Of a stretch of 64,000 nucleotides of DNA, positions 51,182 to 61,810 are shown piece after piece. Position 1 is the first letter of the stretch. Each line of letters starts with the position of its first letter. Origin of the DNA: Trypanosoma brucei gambiense DAL972 (taxonomy: Eukaryota; Euglenozoa; Kinetoplastea; Trypanosomatida; Trypanosomatidae); assembly GCF_000210295.1 (NCBI RefSeq), contig NC_026744.1, positions 3,410,001 through 3,474,000 of the forward strand, in the 5' to 3' direction. A program made the translations under genes and the position numbers. The notes under the pieces were generated by a model. That model saw only the letters and a program-made list of their open reading frames with translations, made no database searches and was not told the DNA's origin.

Positions 51182-53368
51182 TCATATGAAGTACGCGGCA
51201 GACACACTCAAATCTTGGGGTGTGAAGGATGATCTGTGATGCCTCACACAATCTGATAACTTGGGGGTCGCATTCACCTCCTCGCTGCCTACTGGTGTGA
51301 CGCCCGTTGGTGAAAGCGAAGCGTGAGTCGAAAGGCCACTACCCGCAGGTGTCAAAGGGAGATGCAAATACCCCACCGCCTGTCCTTTTTGAAGCGTAAC
51401 TTGCACTGGGGATAATGTAGCACAAAAGTTAGATGCAGAAAGGCCAGCTGCAACACCACTACCGGCAGTTTCGCAAAAGCGGGTGGACGGCACACATGTT
51501 GGTGTTGCTTCGTCTGATGGCCCCATTTTAGATCCGTCATCGACAGGTGTCCACTGGCATAATAATTCCTCTGTAGTCTCGCCCTCCGTCCCCAAAAATA
51601 TCGTCGACAAATGCGCGTCCCGCAACAACCCGTCAGGGCCACGTCCTCCACGTGGGCTGTTCGTCATCGAAGCGATGGCCTTCGCCGTTACACCGCACAC
51701 AGTCGAGCCGGGTGCTCCCTTGTCATCCATTGCCTCAGAAAAATCAGTGTGATACGAAAAGAGCGTACGGTTAGGAGGGTACCAAAAGCTATCCTCCTCT
51801 TCTTCCCCCACATCCTGCGATCCATCCTGAGTTCTCGCACCCCACGGCCCATTGCCCCCCACAAGGGCGCACCAGGTCCCCGGCGGGGACACACCGGGGG
51901 ATTTGCAGTGGGGTGAACTCGTTTGACGCACGTGTGCGAGGAAAGCCTGTTGAAGCGACCGGAGTTTCTCGCGCTCAGAATGACTTATTGTAACTGATGG
52001 CACGGGAGTCGATGTGGCATTCGAAATGCTACTGTTATTGGGTTCTTGGGCACCATATGCTGCACCGGCGAACGGAAACGGGAGATTGCCATCCCCGTCG
52101 AAGCCCCCAAGGCGCAGCTCCCGCGGTGTTAGTCCGATTTGCGCAGCCTCACGAATATCGTGCAACATGCCCGTGACATCATCCCCGTCATCGCTGGTAT
52201 CCACGTCGTTTTTGAGCCCCCACACAGCATCCTGTCCAACAACACCGTACATGGGCACAAACGCATCGTAACACGCGAAAGCATCGCCTTCTAAATCATA
52301 CATCCATGGCGCTTGCTCCTGTTGGTCCCCAAATATAAACGGATCCGGGCCGCTTCCTGTTGGATAGACCCCATCTGTACCGGGTATGGCACACAGATTG
52401 AAGCCATCCACATTTGAATGCTCCTGTCCCATGTGGGTTTGGTAGCCTCCGTAGGTTGAGAACATCCCCGCGGGCCCCCCGAATAACGGCGGCTGAGGAT
52501 ATCCAAAGAATGCAGTTCCCATGGAGCACAACTCCTGCGATAGCTGATCGCGATTCTTCCGCTGTGCCACATTCGCTCTTTGTACAGACGGGGCATTGAC
52601 CGAGAACGGCTTTTCCTGTCTTGCAGGACGGCAAATATCCAACTTTCCTCCCCGAGGGGGGTGGCGAAGCATCACCTTAAGTACTTCAAGACTGTCACCC
52701 GGGAGTCTCCCCGACTGGACCAAAGATATCACGTGTGAGCGGAGATCAGAGATGGTGTCGAAAGATTTTGTCGGCCCATGTGGTTGGGCTCGCTTTTGCT
52801 CCCCACCAGCGAGACCCACGGTAACCTTAGGGACGGGCACCCCCGTCATATCCACGTTTTTGGTTTCCTCTCCAAAAGTTATTGACCCATTAATTATATT
52901 CTGAGCGGATGGCTGCTTTCTGTTGTGGTTATTTTTACCGCCCTGTTGGTGCCGCTGTTGCCACGACGAGTACATTAACAGCAAGCGACTAACCTCCTCA
53001 ATTGTTTTTTCCCCATCAGCCGCACTGTCGAAACCGGTACCATTTCGCTTCGCGCGAAGGTCTTCCAGAGAAACATCCGTTACCACTTTTGTAATAGAAC
53101 CAACTGGTTTCGCCCGCCGGCGCACATGCGTGGTGTTCACAGGTTTTTCCCTCAGGCCGCTCGCAAACGCATCACCAGCTGAAACAGTGGCACCCCCATT
53201 GTGCTCCACAAGCTGAGTTGCTGCGTTACGTCCATCACAATCAACACCAGCACGGCGCTGCCCACGCCGACCCCTCCGGCATCTCGCAGGAGGCACTGCT
53301 TCACATACTACAGCGGTGACTCGTTCACCGTTCGCGTTTTCAACAGTGTCTTTCACTGGAGACCCCAT
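51182..53368 (-). CDS. large low-complexity protein, unknown function
   Basis: From the ATG at 53368 (MGSPVKDTVENANGERVTAV) the protein is 728 aa. It is rich in Gly, Pro, Ser, Asn and Asp and largely disordered. It has an Arg-rich patch (CRRGRRGQRRAGVD), a His/Gln/Asn-rich patch (QQRHQQGGKNNHNRKQ), a Gly/Tyr/Phe/Pro-rich middle ('GYPQPPLFGGPAGMFSTYGG') and a C-terminal segment with 'LLCQWTPVDD' and 'VTLQKGQAVGYLHLPLTPAG'. The basic and Gly/Tyr-rich patches are the kind found in RNA-granule or RNA-binding regulators, but no RNA-binding domain is recognisable. The frame continues upstream to a TTG and would add a hydrophobic, signal-like stretch; I judge that to be 5' UTR. Confidence 0.75.
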   Translation of the reverse strand: MGSPVKDTVENANGERVTAVVCEAVPPARCRRGRRGQRRAGVDCDGRNAATQLVEHNGGATVSAGDAFASGLREKPVNTTHVRRRAKPVGSITKVVTDVSLEDLRAKRNGTGFDSAADGEKTIEEVSRLLLMYSSWQQRHQQGGKNNHNRKQPSAQNIINGSITFGEETKNVDMTGVPVPKVTVGLAGGEQKRAQPHGPTKSFDTISDLRSHVISLVQSGRLPGDSLEVLKVMLRHPPRGGKLDICRPARQEKPFSVNAPSVQRANVAQRKNRDQLSQELCSMGTAFFGYPQPPLFGGPAGMFSTYGGYQTHMGQEHSNVDGFNLCAIPGTDGVYPTGSGPDPFIFGDQQEQAPWMYDLEGDAFACYDAFVPMYGVVGQDAVWGLKNDVDTSDDGDDVTGMLHDIREAAQIGLTPRELRLGGFDGDGNLPFPFAGAAYGAQEPNNSSISNATSTPVPSVTISHSEREKLRSLQQAFLAHVRQTSSPHCKSPGVSPPGTWCALVGGNGPWGARTQDGSQDVGEEEEDSFWYPPNRTLFSYHTDFSEAMDDKGAPGSTVCGVTAKAIASMTNSPRGGRGPDGLLRDAHLSTIFLGTEGETTEELLCQWTPVDDGSKMGPSDEATPTCVPSTRFCETAGSGVAAGLSASNFCATLSPVQVTLQKGQAVGYLHLPLTPAGSGLSTHASLSPTGVTPVGSEEVNATPKLSDCVRHHRSSFTPQDLSVSAAYFI

Positions 53369-54105
53369 ACAACAACTTTGTTTCCTTGTAACACGTGATA
53401 TGTAACGTTGTGCTAGGTGAGCTTCGCCAGTGATGTTATCCCCACGAGCAAATGAAAGGTACAAAGAAGCAATTAATAGAAGAAATAAGCACAAAAATCA
53501 GCATCACAAACATAAACTCGCGGAAGAAAATTCATGTGCCCACATGAATCTCAGTAAACTCTGCAGCACGTAGAGTATGCTGTAACTGCACTTCACAAGG
53601 AATAGCAGAATACAAAAAAAAAGACTTCACCTAAGCCGTTAATTTATGCAGTACTCACTGAAGCAGACAATGGTGGAAAAGAATCTGCTGTAACCCAATG
53701 GGAGGACGCTCAGAAGGAAAAAACAAATAACGGCTTAAATGAGCAAACCACTAAAACGGAACCCCATGTTCTGTAGACGTAACCTGTGGAAACGCCAGAG
53801 ATTAGTGGACTCGAGTCATCAGCATTGCTACTGTCCAGAACATCTGTTACGCCATGCCGTTCGGCACACACTATTTTTTTAGAAAAAGATGCGAAGCAGT
53901 AACTTTTAACCACAAATGAGTGGCTCCGCGTCGAGAACCGTTTACTGACAAATGACGAGCCGTAACGAGGATAAAATGCAGCACATGAACGATTCCCCTC
54001 ATTTAAAAGAACATTATGAGTGAGGTACCAGTGGTGCCACATCTACATCTAAGAGATGGTTTATGCACCTCAACGTAATTTGCAAATATCAACGATATAT
54101 GATCG

Positions 54106-54130
54106 TTTTTTGTTGTTGTTGTTGTTGTTT
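54106..54130. repeat. (TTG)n microsatellite
   Basis: About seven TTG units followed by a T-run. Seen directly. Confidence 0.85.
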
Positions 54131-55252
54131 TTCTGTGAAGGGAAAAGGGGAAAGCAACATACGCGGTACATGTATATATGCTTTAATATTGATAAACGGT
54201 GAGTCGCGTGCGCGACTTAAGAAGAAGAACGACGTCACCGCACGGCGTCCCCAACTCCTGCGAACGCGTTTGTTGCTCTCACTCGGAAAGAGCTGTCATT
54301 CATCCGGAAACCCTAGCGGAAAATCACCACGGAAAGGTGGCGTCGGCACGACAAACAATCCACAAGGTTAGAGAGAGGTGAGAGTGTCACACGCCTCAAT
54401 AGTTACAGTGAAACCACCTAGAAACACCTCAAAACTATATGGCAACGGATATGCATCCGCAAGGTGATGATATGGTTCTGAACGGTAAGTATAAAAATGC
54501 AAAACACGCACGCAGCCAATATGCACAAAAAAGTCTTAGTAATTACCGTACTCACCCGAAACCAAAATCTCGAAGTCGTTTGTACACCTCGTCCCGAAGC
54601 TGATAAATACCCAGGCTCTCCAAATTCATCACATGAGTTATTGCATACCATAACTAACCACACATATGCGTACATTATTACTGCGCCAAGCCTCGTGTCA
54701 CGATTACCAAAGTTTCATTAATATTGAGCATAGAAACGGTGAGAATCGATCGTACATCAATTTTAAATAGTGCGATCACACGCTGTGTGTCGAGTTAACG
54801 ATCAGAAGCTGACTACTGTCCCCGTGAAAGGGAAACTTGCACGCGAAACTGCACCTTGACCTCCACCACCGAAACGGAACGTGAGCATCCATGAGTGACC
54901 AAATGAAGCCACGGTACCTCTGCATGTATGAATCACATGTCACAGAAGGTGAGACGTACATAAATAAGAAAACGAGGACTCCTCGTATAGAAAGGATTAT
55001 TAGTACATTACTTGCATTTCCCCCGTTGTAGCCAGTTTTGTTGTTGTTTAGTCAAAGTCTCTAGACAGCAGACCACCCCGTAGAGTGGCATAAGGAACCA
55101 TGAGAAAAGAGCAGCATGCAAGCAACGGAGCCAACAAGTACTTGAATACCAGTAGCTCCCCCAGCCGCCATGACAACCCGACAGATGCCACACCCTTCTG
55201 TGGACCATATTAAAGACCTCATTTAAGATTTGACACGTTAACGCCGTATGTT

Positions 55253-55735
55253 ATGCTTCAGCCCATCGAATTTGCGGAATGTCTGCAAAATTATCCCCAT
55301 ATTTCCTCAAAACACGATGCTGTTGTTTCCGAGTCAGTAGGGATCGCACCTCTACACCATAGGCAGCAGATGATTTCCATATCTTATGGGGAACACGACA
55401 ACCTCAACATAAACACGATTCATCTTATCCAGTCACGGCGCCTACCTTTGATACTATAAAGAGATAATATGGATAATAATCGGGGGTCGTACACGGAAAC
55501 CCCTGTAAGATATCATTGGAGTGCATATCACTGTTTATTCACACTTTACCGAAACCGGGTGCTGCGCCATAACGGCACAAGAGGGAGTATTATCTGGTAT
55601 ACCAAAACTAAATGCGTAAGGACTACTACTCAAATTTCTTTGAAGCCCTTATCCACTTCTGCCACCAACACCGGCGTTCACATACAGCTCGTAACCTCTC
55701 CCCATGGCACAGTAAGCAGGAACACTAACACATAA
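55253..55735 (+). pseudogene. stop-interrupted plus-strand frame, unidentified
   Basis: A frame with ATG at 55253 (MLQPIEFAECLQNYPHISSK) runs 68 codons to a TAA at 55457-55459 and then continues in the same frame for another 91 codons (from MDNNRGSYTETPVRYHWSAY) to a second stop at 55735. The one-stop, no-frameshift structure and mixed amino-acid composition suggest a decayed gene on the strand opposite to the local unit. I recognise no family, and chance is possible in AT-rich DNA. Confidence 0.25.
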
Positions 55736-56824
55736 ACAAACAATATAATTTTTTCCATGCAGGTAATCCGACAATACAACAACCCACTGGAATGATTTTC
55801 TTCATGCTAACTTTATCCCACGTTGAAAGGGGGCCGTGTCACACCAACAAGGCTGTATATAGATAACATGTATGCAAAGTGGCTCTAACTCCAGTTTATC
55901 CTTAATACCCATCATTTCGGAGAGGCACCAGACTAGTGTTTTACAAACTTAAAAACCGCGACTGACTTGTGTCCCCATGCACACACATTTAAGCCATTTA
56001 AGCTGGGGAAACTGCAAACCACAGCGTAACATGTAGAGACTGTGAAGGGGTAGAAAAAACGAACCGGAAATAATCCGGGAGATGTTTCCAATAAGCGTCA
56101 AAAGAGGATAACACGGAGGTATTATCCAAAACACTGGTCAGTGATAAAAGATTTCGTCAAGTGTAAAAATAATATCATCAGATGCTACTCCTAATTCTTT
56201 TAATGTTGACACAATCCGACCCATGTAAGCCTTAAATATTACAGCACAGCAAAGGCATACAGTAGTCACACAAAAATAAAATACAACCCCAACCCACATC
56301 GAATTTCCTCAAATGTTAAACAAATTATCGCGTTCATTGTAGCGTGGCAACCTCCATAACCAAGTTTTTTTCCGGGTATGCAGAAGGTTGTGGATAGACG
56401 AACTGAACGGAATTCTACGCAAGCAAATCCTACAGAAGTTCTGGAGTACTTTTAACACCTCAGGTGTCCGTAATATTCGGCGTATTTTCAAAGTTTCAAT
56501 AAAACCGAGATACGTCACTGGCTATTTCCGATATAAGAGCGTTCTTCACAAAATTAACAGGAAAGGTGTTTCAGCAAATGCCGTATATCAGTAGGCACAA
56601 AAATGAGCATGTAAATCATTTTCTTTTCCCCGTTGTAAGGAACAGGTACCAGCGGGGATTGCTGTAACCGACTCATACTTTGTTTCGTACATCGATAGCC
56701 TGTGTTGTGATGGAGAATGAGGTTTCACAATTCTTTTGACATGCTCTGTACACCCTTTCACCAAGCATGCGTGTTACAATTCCTCCTCATTTTTAACATA
56801 TCATTTAGGCCTAGAAAATTCTAA

Positions 56825-57172
56825 AGCCTGTATTGCGCCAAAGCCTACGATGCAGTCCCTTGGACTAAAGTAATCATGTGCATGGAGGTGGTCCTGTTCC
56901 TGCCTAACACCGCGAGAGCGGTACTACAAAAAATGAAGATAAATGAAGGAACCATAAAAAAAACGTTTGGTGAAAGGTTGCATAACTGGAAATGCCCTTC
57001 CCCAAATCGGATCCCACCAAGTAATGCTCATTGCCACGTTGTGCCAAAAAGGGGGGCAGTCGGTTATTTCCCGAATCAAACCACCCCAATGTCTACGTTG
57101 AGTTTAACCTCTGTCGGGTCGGTAAACGAGCAGAGTAGTAGAGACATTAATTTCAATGTCAATCAACTGTGA
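56825..57172 (+). pseudogene. possible reverse-transcriptase fragment
   Basis: A 115-codon plus-strand frame opens with 'CAKAYDAVPWTKVIMCMEVV', which resembles motif A of LINE-type reverse transcriptases ('D..KAFDSV.W..L'), though with Cys where motif A has its first Asp. It continues with 'LPNTARAVLQKM', similar in spacing to the helix after motif A. No other RT motif (such as the YxDD box) is seen nearby in the frame. I treat it as a candidate retroelement relic only. Confidence 0.25.
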
Positions 57173-57694
57173 ATTTTCTCACCCAATACCCGAAAGATGC
57201 AAATACGGAAATTTTACAACTGAGTTCCCCGCTCCTTGTATGGCACAGATCAACGTCTTAGGAAGTCTAGACCCAACTCCTCCATACCCGAATGTCTATG
57301 ACTGAGAAACACAACCAAGTAAAATTAATGTGACTCTTTTCTACGTGTCAGAGTGCACGCCGATGAACAGAGATGGACTACACACACCACCAATTGTTAA
57401 TGTCTACAAAAGGTGTCGCCAGGTGAGAAAAACAAAACACTTAATCTCAGATAATTTGCCTCAGCTGTGAGTTCTACCAATGTGCAAGAATTTCAATTAC
57501 GTTTGCCTGCACCACCGACTTGCAATACACGTCCCCGATTCTCTCTTTTTTATACGAACCCTTAAATGGATAAATCAACGACAATAAGGAAGAGCGGAAA
57601 TGCTGCAAGAGGTAGTTGATCAATTGTTAATATAAAGTGAAGTTCGAATGTGGGAAAAAAAATTGCCGTGAAAACAGCAAAGGAAACAGAGTAG

Positions 57695-58633
57695 TCACAA
57701 AAACAGTTGTGAAAACGAGACATCGCAATAGACACATGCCTTTGAAGGTTGATTGGGGTGCTCTAAGTAGTCTAACCTTCCATTTTTCTCATTTGTCCGC
57801 TTAGCGGAGAAGTGGATGGTTTTCCTGAAGTTTGTAGTCCCTGGTAGCGAGTTATACTGGTATCCGTGTTCCACACCAAGGTGTGCAACCGAGGAACCAT
57901 CTTCGTTAAGGTGAGCAACATAAGAATATAACATATTTTTCCCCGTAAAAAGATGCCAATGTGCTTCAAGGTAGTTCACCGGACACCCTTCCTTGCATAC
58001 ATATACCCTTCCACGAGTCATCCGACGAAGTGAAAAGTGGCGACAGCCAAAAAATGCGTTACGTATCCTCCCAGTGTTTAAAAGTGTTCGTTTCGCAATG
58101 TCCTTTAGATTTTCCACTGAGGCAAAATCGTCGGTACAAAACACATCTTGAGATTCAACGGGTGCTCCTGCGCCTGACTCACTCCCCCGCTCTGCTATGT
58201 TTCGCCTAATTTCCCTGATAAGAAGGTCCTTTCGCTCGTTTCGTTCCAAACCGGTGCGGGAGGAGATGGGAGGATGTCGAAATTGCGAAGAACTCAATTT
58301 CGCCTCATCCAAGCTCTTCTCTATATATGAAAGCAAACGATCAGAATCACCTAGCCCCTGTGGGTCACCGCCAAAGACGTACTGCGGCTCCGAACCGGAA
58401 CGGTGTTCAAGTTTGAATCCAATTATGCTAAACAATGCTTCTACAACCGAATCGGGTATACCCCGTACTGCGCTCTGAACAGCCGCATTATTCATGCGAA
58501 CGGCACGAAAAGTAGGATTGTCGGGGTTTAGAAGAATATTTGCTAAAAGACGTCGAAACAGCTTACTTACCGCTTTGCTAAGGGCATCCGGAGCGCACTG
58601 TGCGATTATTCCATCCACCTCTTCCAAACGCAT
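57695..58633 (-). CDS. PUB-domain protein
   Basis: From the ATG at 58633 (MRLEEVDGIIAQCAPDALSK) the protein is 312 aa. Residues about 15-95 form a PUB (PUG) domain: 'LFRRLLANILLNPDNPTFRA' then 'VRMNNAAVQSAVRGIPDSVV' and 'ALFSIIGFKLEHRSGSEPQY'. PUB domains of PNGase, UBXD1 and HOIP bind the C-terminal tail of the AAA+ ATPase p97/VCP, so a link to protein degradation is expected. The remaining 200 residues are unfamiliar: a charged middle and a Cys/His/Tyr-containing C-terminal part ('CREHFSLRR'-like GCRHFSLRRMTRGRVYVCKE, 'EAHWHLFTGKNMLYSYVAHL'). There is no peptidase or UBX domain visible. It is the right-most (first transcribed) gene of the minus-strand unit in the window. Confidence 0.8.
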   Translation of the reverse strand: MRLEEVDGIIAQCAPDALSKAVSKLFRRLLANILLNPDNPTFRAVRMNNAAVQSAVRGIPDSVVEALFSIIGFKLEHRSGSEPQYVFGGDPQGLGDSDRLLSYIEKSLDEAKLSSSQFRHPPISSRTGLERNERKDLLIREIRRNIAERGSESGAGAPVESQDVFCTDDFASVENLKDIAKRTLLNTGRIRNAFFGCRHFSLRRMTRGRVYVCKEGCPVNYLEAHWHLFTGKNMLYSYVAHLNEDGSSVAHLGVEHGYQYNSLPGTTNFRKTIHFSAKRTNEKNGRLDYLEHPNQPSKACVYCDVSFSQLFL

Positions 58634-59859
58634 AACACCTTTATACAAGAAGCAGTGCAAAGAGAGCAGAGGAAAATGTCTGAAACAAGGAAAGCCTCTT
58701 CACAGAGTCACCTTCTTCCTTAACACGTGAATTCGACAAGAGGCGTTTTGAATATTCATCACAACGCGTGGATGTAACCCCGTCGCCGTACGGAACCGTT
58801 GGGACTGGCCAGGACCATTCCCATGACAGAAGGGAAGCAGTCATTCAGAGCCAAAATGTAACCACGCTCAGGCCTCGTTTGGGGGAACGTCGTCCTCCCT
58901 TCGAAACCCGGTGTCACCTGCCTGGTTTGTGAAAAAGAATGTGCTCACCAGAAGTGCTGTTTTCGACAAACAACCTTCCTACAGCCGCTGTGCGGGTCGG
59001 ATCAGCATACCACTCTCCACCAGAGAGGTCGGCAACACAGAGCAGCACCGAAACAGTCGTCGACGAGCAAAGCCGCCCACACAACGCTCTTCCCTCACCC
59101 CATACAGCTCGCGAAGGTAATTTTAAAAGAATAAACGGCAATCACAGGGCCGGCCGACAGGAGCACGGCCCACCATGAAACCACGAACAGTCATGCACAC
59201 GCCGCGCAGCAGCCAAGAGGGCGGCACACGGCCCCGCCCATCCCTCCGGCTAACCCGGTCCCTAGATGCCTCTGAAACATGGCCAAGAAAAACAGCGGTG
59301 TCTCGCACCGACCGTCATCCCACATGAATTTTTAAAGAAACACACTGGGACAGAAAAATAAGCCCAGTCAAGCTGGCGAGCCGGCTATCCCACAAAAAAA
59401 GGAGGAAGCCCGTCGCGCCGCACAGGGCAACACAAAACGGCCGCGGGCCGGCGCAAGCACCACCCCCCTCGCCCTCGCCGAGTTTGGGGTGCCCGCGGGG
59501 GACGAGGTCCCCACCAGCTTTAAATTCATAGCAGCGAGCGCACCCGCCGCACTTACTTAGCACGTCGCGGGCTCCGCTTCCCACATCTCCTAGGACCACT
59601 GGCGGCTGACTTTGGCGCGCCGACCACCCGCACAAGCACACCTCGCTTTGCAACATCTCGAGCGCAACGCCACTCGACGCTCCCACTAACGCGGTCACAG
59701 AGGCTGGACGCATTTCTGGATGTGGCATAGTCCTATGTTCAACAATGGTATCCCCTTTTGGTGAGATGTCGGCCCACACTTTGGCAAGGTGGCGAAAGAG
59801 TAAGGTCTGGAAAATACCAGCTTAGGGACTTTTTTTCGGAGAAATACAGAGTTCTTTTT
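58634..59859. other. intergenic, GC-rich island, no gene seen
   Basis: The region upstream of the PUB gene. From about 59140 to 59780 it is clearly GC-richer than its AT-rich surroundings, and a 154-codon minus-strand frame spans 59315-59779 (Gly/Cys-rich, starting with MWADISPKGDTIVEHRTM). It has no family feature I recognise. The compositional change suggests inserted DNA, perhaps retroelement-derived. If transcription of the minus-strand unit starts in this window, this is where the start region would be expected. Confidence 0.5.
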
Positions 59860-60290
59860 TAAAAAAATTTATCAGCCCTCACACTGCGACAGCGATCATC
59901 CGAATACCCCCACGGGCCGCCTATACAAATCGGGGAGCGAAATCTACCACGGACGCAGCCCCCGCTCCATTTCAACGGTGCCGTGCTGTATCCTTAACCT
60001 TCGTGAGTAACTGAGCCGCATGTGCTCGGTGAGGACGTACCGTTAAACACATTCTGTGCGGCATGGAAACAGTTAGACGCACTTCCGGCCTTTCAACCCG
60101 ACTACAAGGTTGGCACCCTCTCCGATTTTTTAAATATCTTTCCAGGAGCCCTTTCTTTGGTCCAGCTCCCTCCCCTACTCATGCAGCGCCCTTGCTCGCC
60201 ACAAAAAAATAAGAGATGCGTATGTCAAAACTTTCTCTTCCTTACCTTTTCCTCTTGCCAAAACGCTCTTGCATGTGCCAGCTATATCGT

Positions 60291-60305
60291 CCCTAACCCT
60301 AACCC
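60291..60305. repeat. short interstitial telomere-type repeat
   Basis: The plus strand reads CCCTAACCCTAACCC, two and a half units of the telomere repeat, immediately followed by a C-run and a CA tract (to 60325). It is too short to be functional but uncommon inside a chromosome. Confidence 0.7.
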
Positions 60306-61457
60306 CCCCCCACACACACACACACGACGCAATCACACACTCCGTGTTGCCGATCTTTCTGTGCATTCTTCTGGCAACTGTCGCATAAAACAGCGCAAAC
60401 TGACACCATCGCTCCCTTCCGTGCTGTCACACCCTCCTGGAAGGCGTTTTGTCTTCACCAGATTATGGACTGGTGGGCAGTTTATCGAGCCCACCATTTC
60501 GAACAGTACGAGTTTACGGCCCCTTCTCAGGAAACATCATATCCGCTGCTGCCAGATACTGGAATTTTCCCGCCCGTAAGATTCGGACAATCTACTCGTA
60601 TATTGGGTTCCTAACGGTGGTCCGTTACCGAAAGCGAGTGTCGATATACGTGGGGATGCGGCGAAAAATACCGCTTTGACCAAAACTCGGTCGGCCCTCG
60701 CCTTCACACGCAGCCTCATAGCCCTTCCACTGGAAAACTAGATCCATTTCGATTTGATATCCAGCTTGATTTCCACATGGAAGCGCTTCGGTTTACGAAG
60801 CAATACTTTCTTTTTGTTCCTACCTCAAGAACAAGTGCACCGAACTGTCCCCTCATCGTTGAGAATCACTTCTTCAGCCACGAGTTGCAGCAGAGGAAAC
60901 AGGGTAATTTACCCCATCTTAACTCTTCACACGAATATAGGATCGATTTTGATACCTTTAAGAGCATGTGTGCTTCCATGGGGAAAAGTAAAGGAATAGT
61001 AACACTCCCCTTTCCAAGCTCAAAGCATTTTTTTCAGCCCGTACACCACCTTCCAGAAACTTCCCAGATTGGACGGAAACTAAACTATAAACTGTGCTTT
61101 TCCTAGGCTATCTATTCCAGGAGCAAAATAAAAGGAAGAAGTGACACCTCTACCATGTGGAAACGCAAACGTTGCCGACATAGCCGGGTCGGTGGAGCTT
61201 TGTTTTCCCAGGCGCCCTATCTCCGTGTACCCGACTTGGGGGCTACACGAATGTTTTAATGGGTAGAAAAGAACGTGAGTTATCCGTAACTACCGTTTGG
61301 AAAATTTTCTTTAAAGGAATCTACGGTTCTTGCACAAATGGATCCACCGGATCCACCTATGGACTGGCCGACCGTTTATCGCCGCGGCAAGCGACTTCTT
61401 AGCAAAATACCGCATTACCGGACTCGCTTCAAAAACCTCTACAGCTACATCTCATAA
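60303..61457 (+). pseudogene. decayed plus-strand coding region, unidentified
   Basis: A single plus-strand frame stays protein-like for about 1.1 kb but is broken by in-frame stops at 60612-60614 (TAA), 61104-61106 (TAG), and two TAA near 61257 and 61287, before a final TAA near 61455. The longest uninterrupted part is 163 codons (60615-61103), containing 'GKLDPFRFDIQLDFHMEALR' and 'YRIDFDTFKSMCASMGKSKG'. Another protein-like frame precedes it at 60007-60180 ('KQLDALPAFQPDYKVGTLSD') in a different phase. I see no frameshift inside the 1.1 kb. It looks like a pseudogene just upstream of the tRNA genes; the family is unknown to me. Confidence 0.4.
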
Positions 61458-61485
61458 AACGCTTGAAGGACCGCGCGGTTACGGC

Positions 61486-61556
61486 GGGAAGATAGTTCAG
61501 TGGCAGAACATCAGATTGTGGCTCTGAATACCCGGGTTCGATTCCCGGTCTTCCCT
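61486..61556 (+). tRNA. tRNA-His (GTG)
   Basis: All four stems pair: acceptor GGGAAGA/TCTTCCC, D stem GTTC/GAAC, anticodon stem TCAGA/TCTGA, T stem CCGGG/CCCGG with loop TTCGATT. The anticodon loop TTGTGGC gives GTG (His). Length is 71 nt including the discriminator base, with no intron and no encoded CCA. The GGTTCGATTCC B box is present for Pol III. The 5' G-1 characteristic of tRNA-His is not encoded in a paired way and would be added after transcription. Confidence 0.95.
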
Positions 61557-61560
61557 CACG

Positions 61561-61564
61561 TTTT
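61561..61564 (+). terminator. Pol III terminator of tRNA-His
   Basis: A TTTT run five bases after the mature 3' end. Confidence 0.7.
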
Positions 61565-61617
61565 CTTATGATTTCGGACATAAACCCAGCTGATTATACG
61601 AAAAAACGGCATATCAG

Positions 61618-61689
61618 TCCGGTATAGTATAACGGTTAGAACATCTGGCTTTCACCCAGAAGATCCGGGTTCGATTCCCGGTACCGGAA
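61618..61689 (+). tRNA. tRNA-Glu (TTC)
   Basis: Acceptor TCCGGTA/TACCGGA pairs fully; the anticodon stem TCTGG/CCAGA encloses loop CTTTCAC with anticodon TTC; the T arm is CCGGG-TTCGATT-CCCGG. The gene is 72 nt with no intron and no encoded CCA. It lies 61 bp after tRNA-His, in the same orientation. Confidence 0.95.
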
Positions 61690-61690
61690 G

Positions 61691-61695
61691 TTTTT
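61691..61695 (+). terminator. Pol III terminator of tRNA-Glu
   Basis: TTTTT run directly after the mature 3' end. Confidence 0.75.
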
Positions 61696-61748
61696 CGCAA
61701 TTCAATGCGAATATCCATGCCGAGGCCAAATCAACGAGTTGGCCCGAA

Positions 61749-61810
<62 letters not shown>

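Larger units (their letters stand above)
53369..57694. other. 4.3 kb region without an intact gene
   Basis: An AT-rich region with A-tracts and a (TTG)n tract near 54106-54130. It contains several plus-strand frames that look protein-like but are broken (55253-55735, 56343-56594 and 56825-57172), two of which are listed separately. Minus-strand frames are short and unremarkable. Overall it looks like decayed coding or retroelement DNA inside the unit. Confidence 0.6.

Noticed and set aside
53369..53494. Signal-peptide-like start (CLFLLLIASLYLSFARG) of the low-complexity protein.
   Set aside because: It is only reached through a TTG codon; the first ATG at 53368 gives a protein without a signal peptide.
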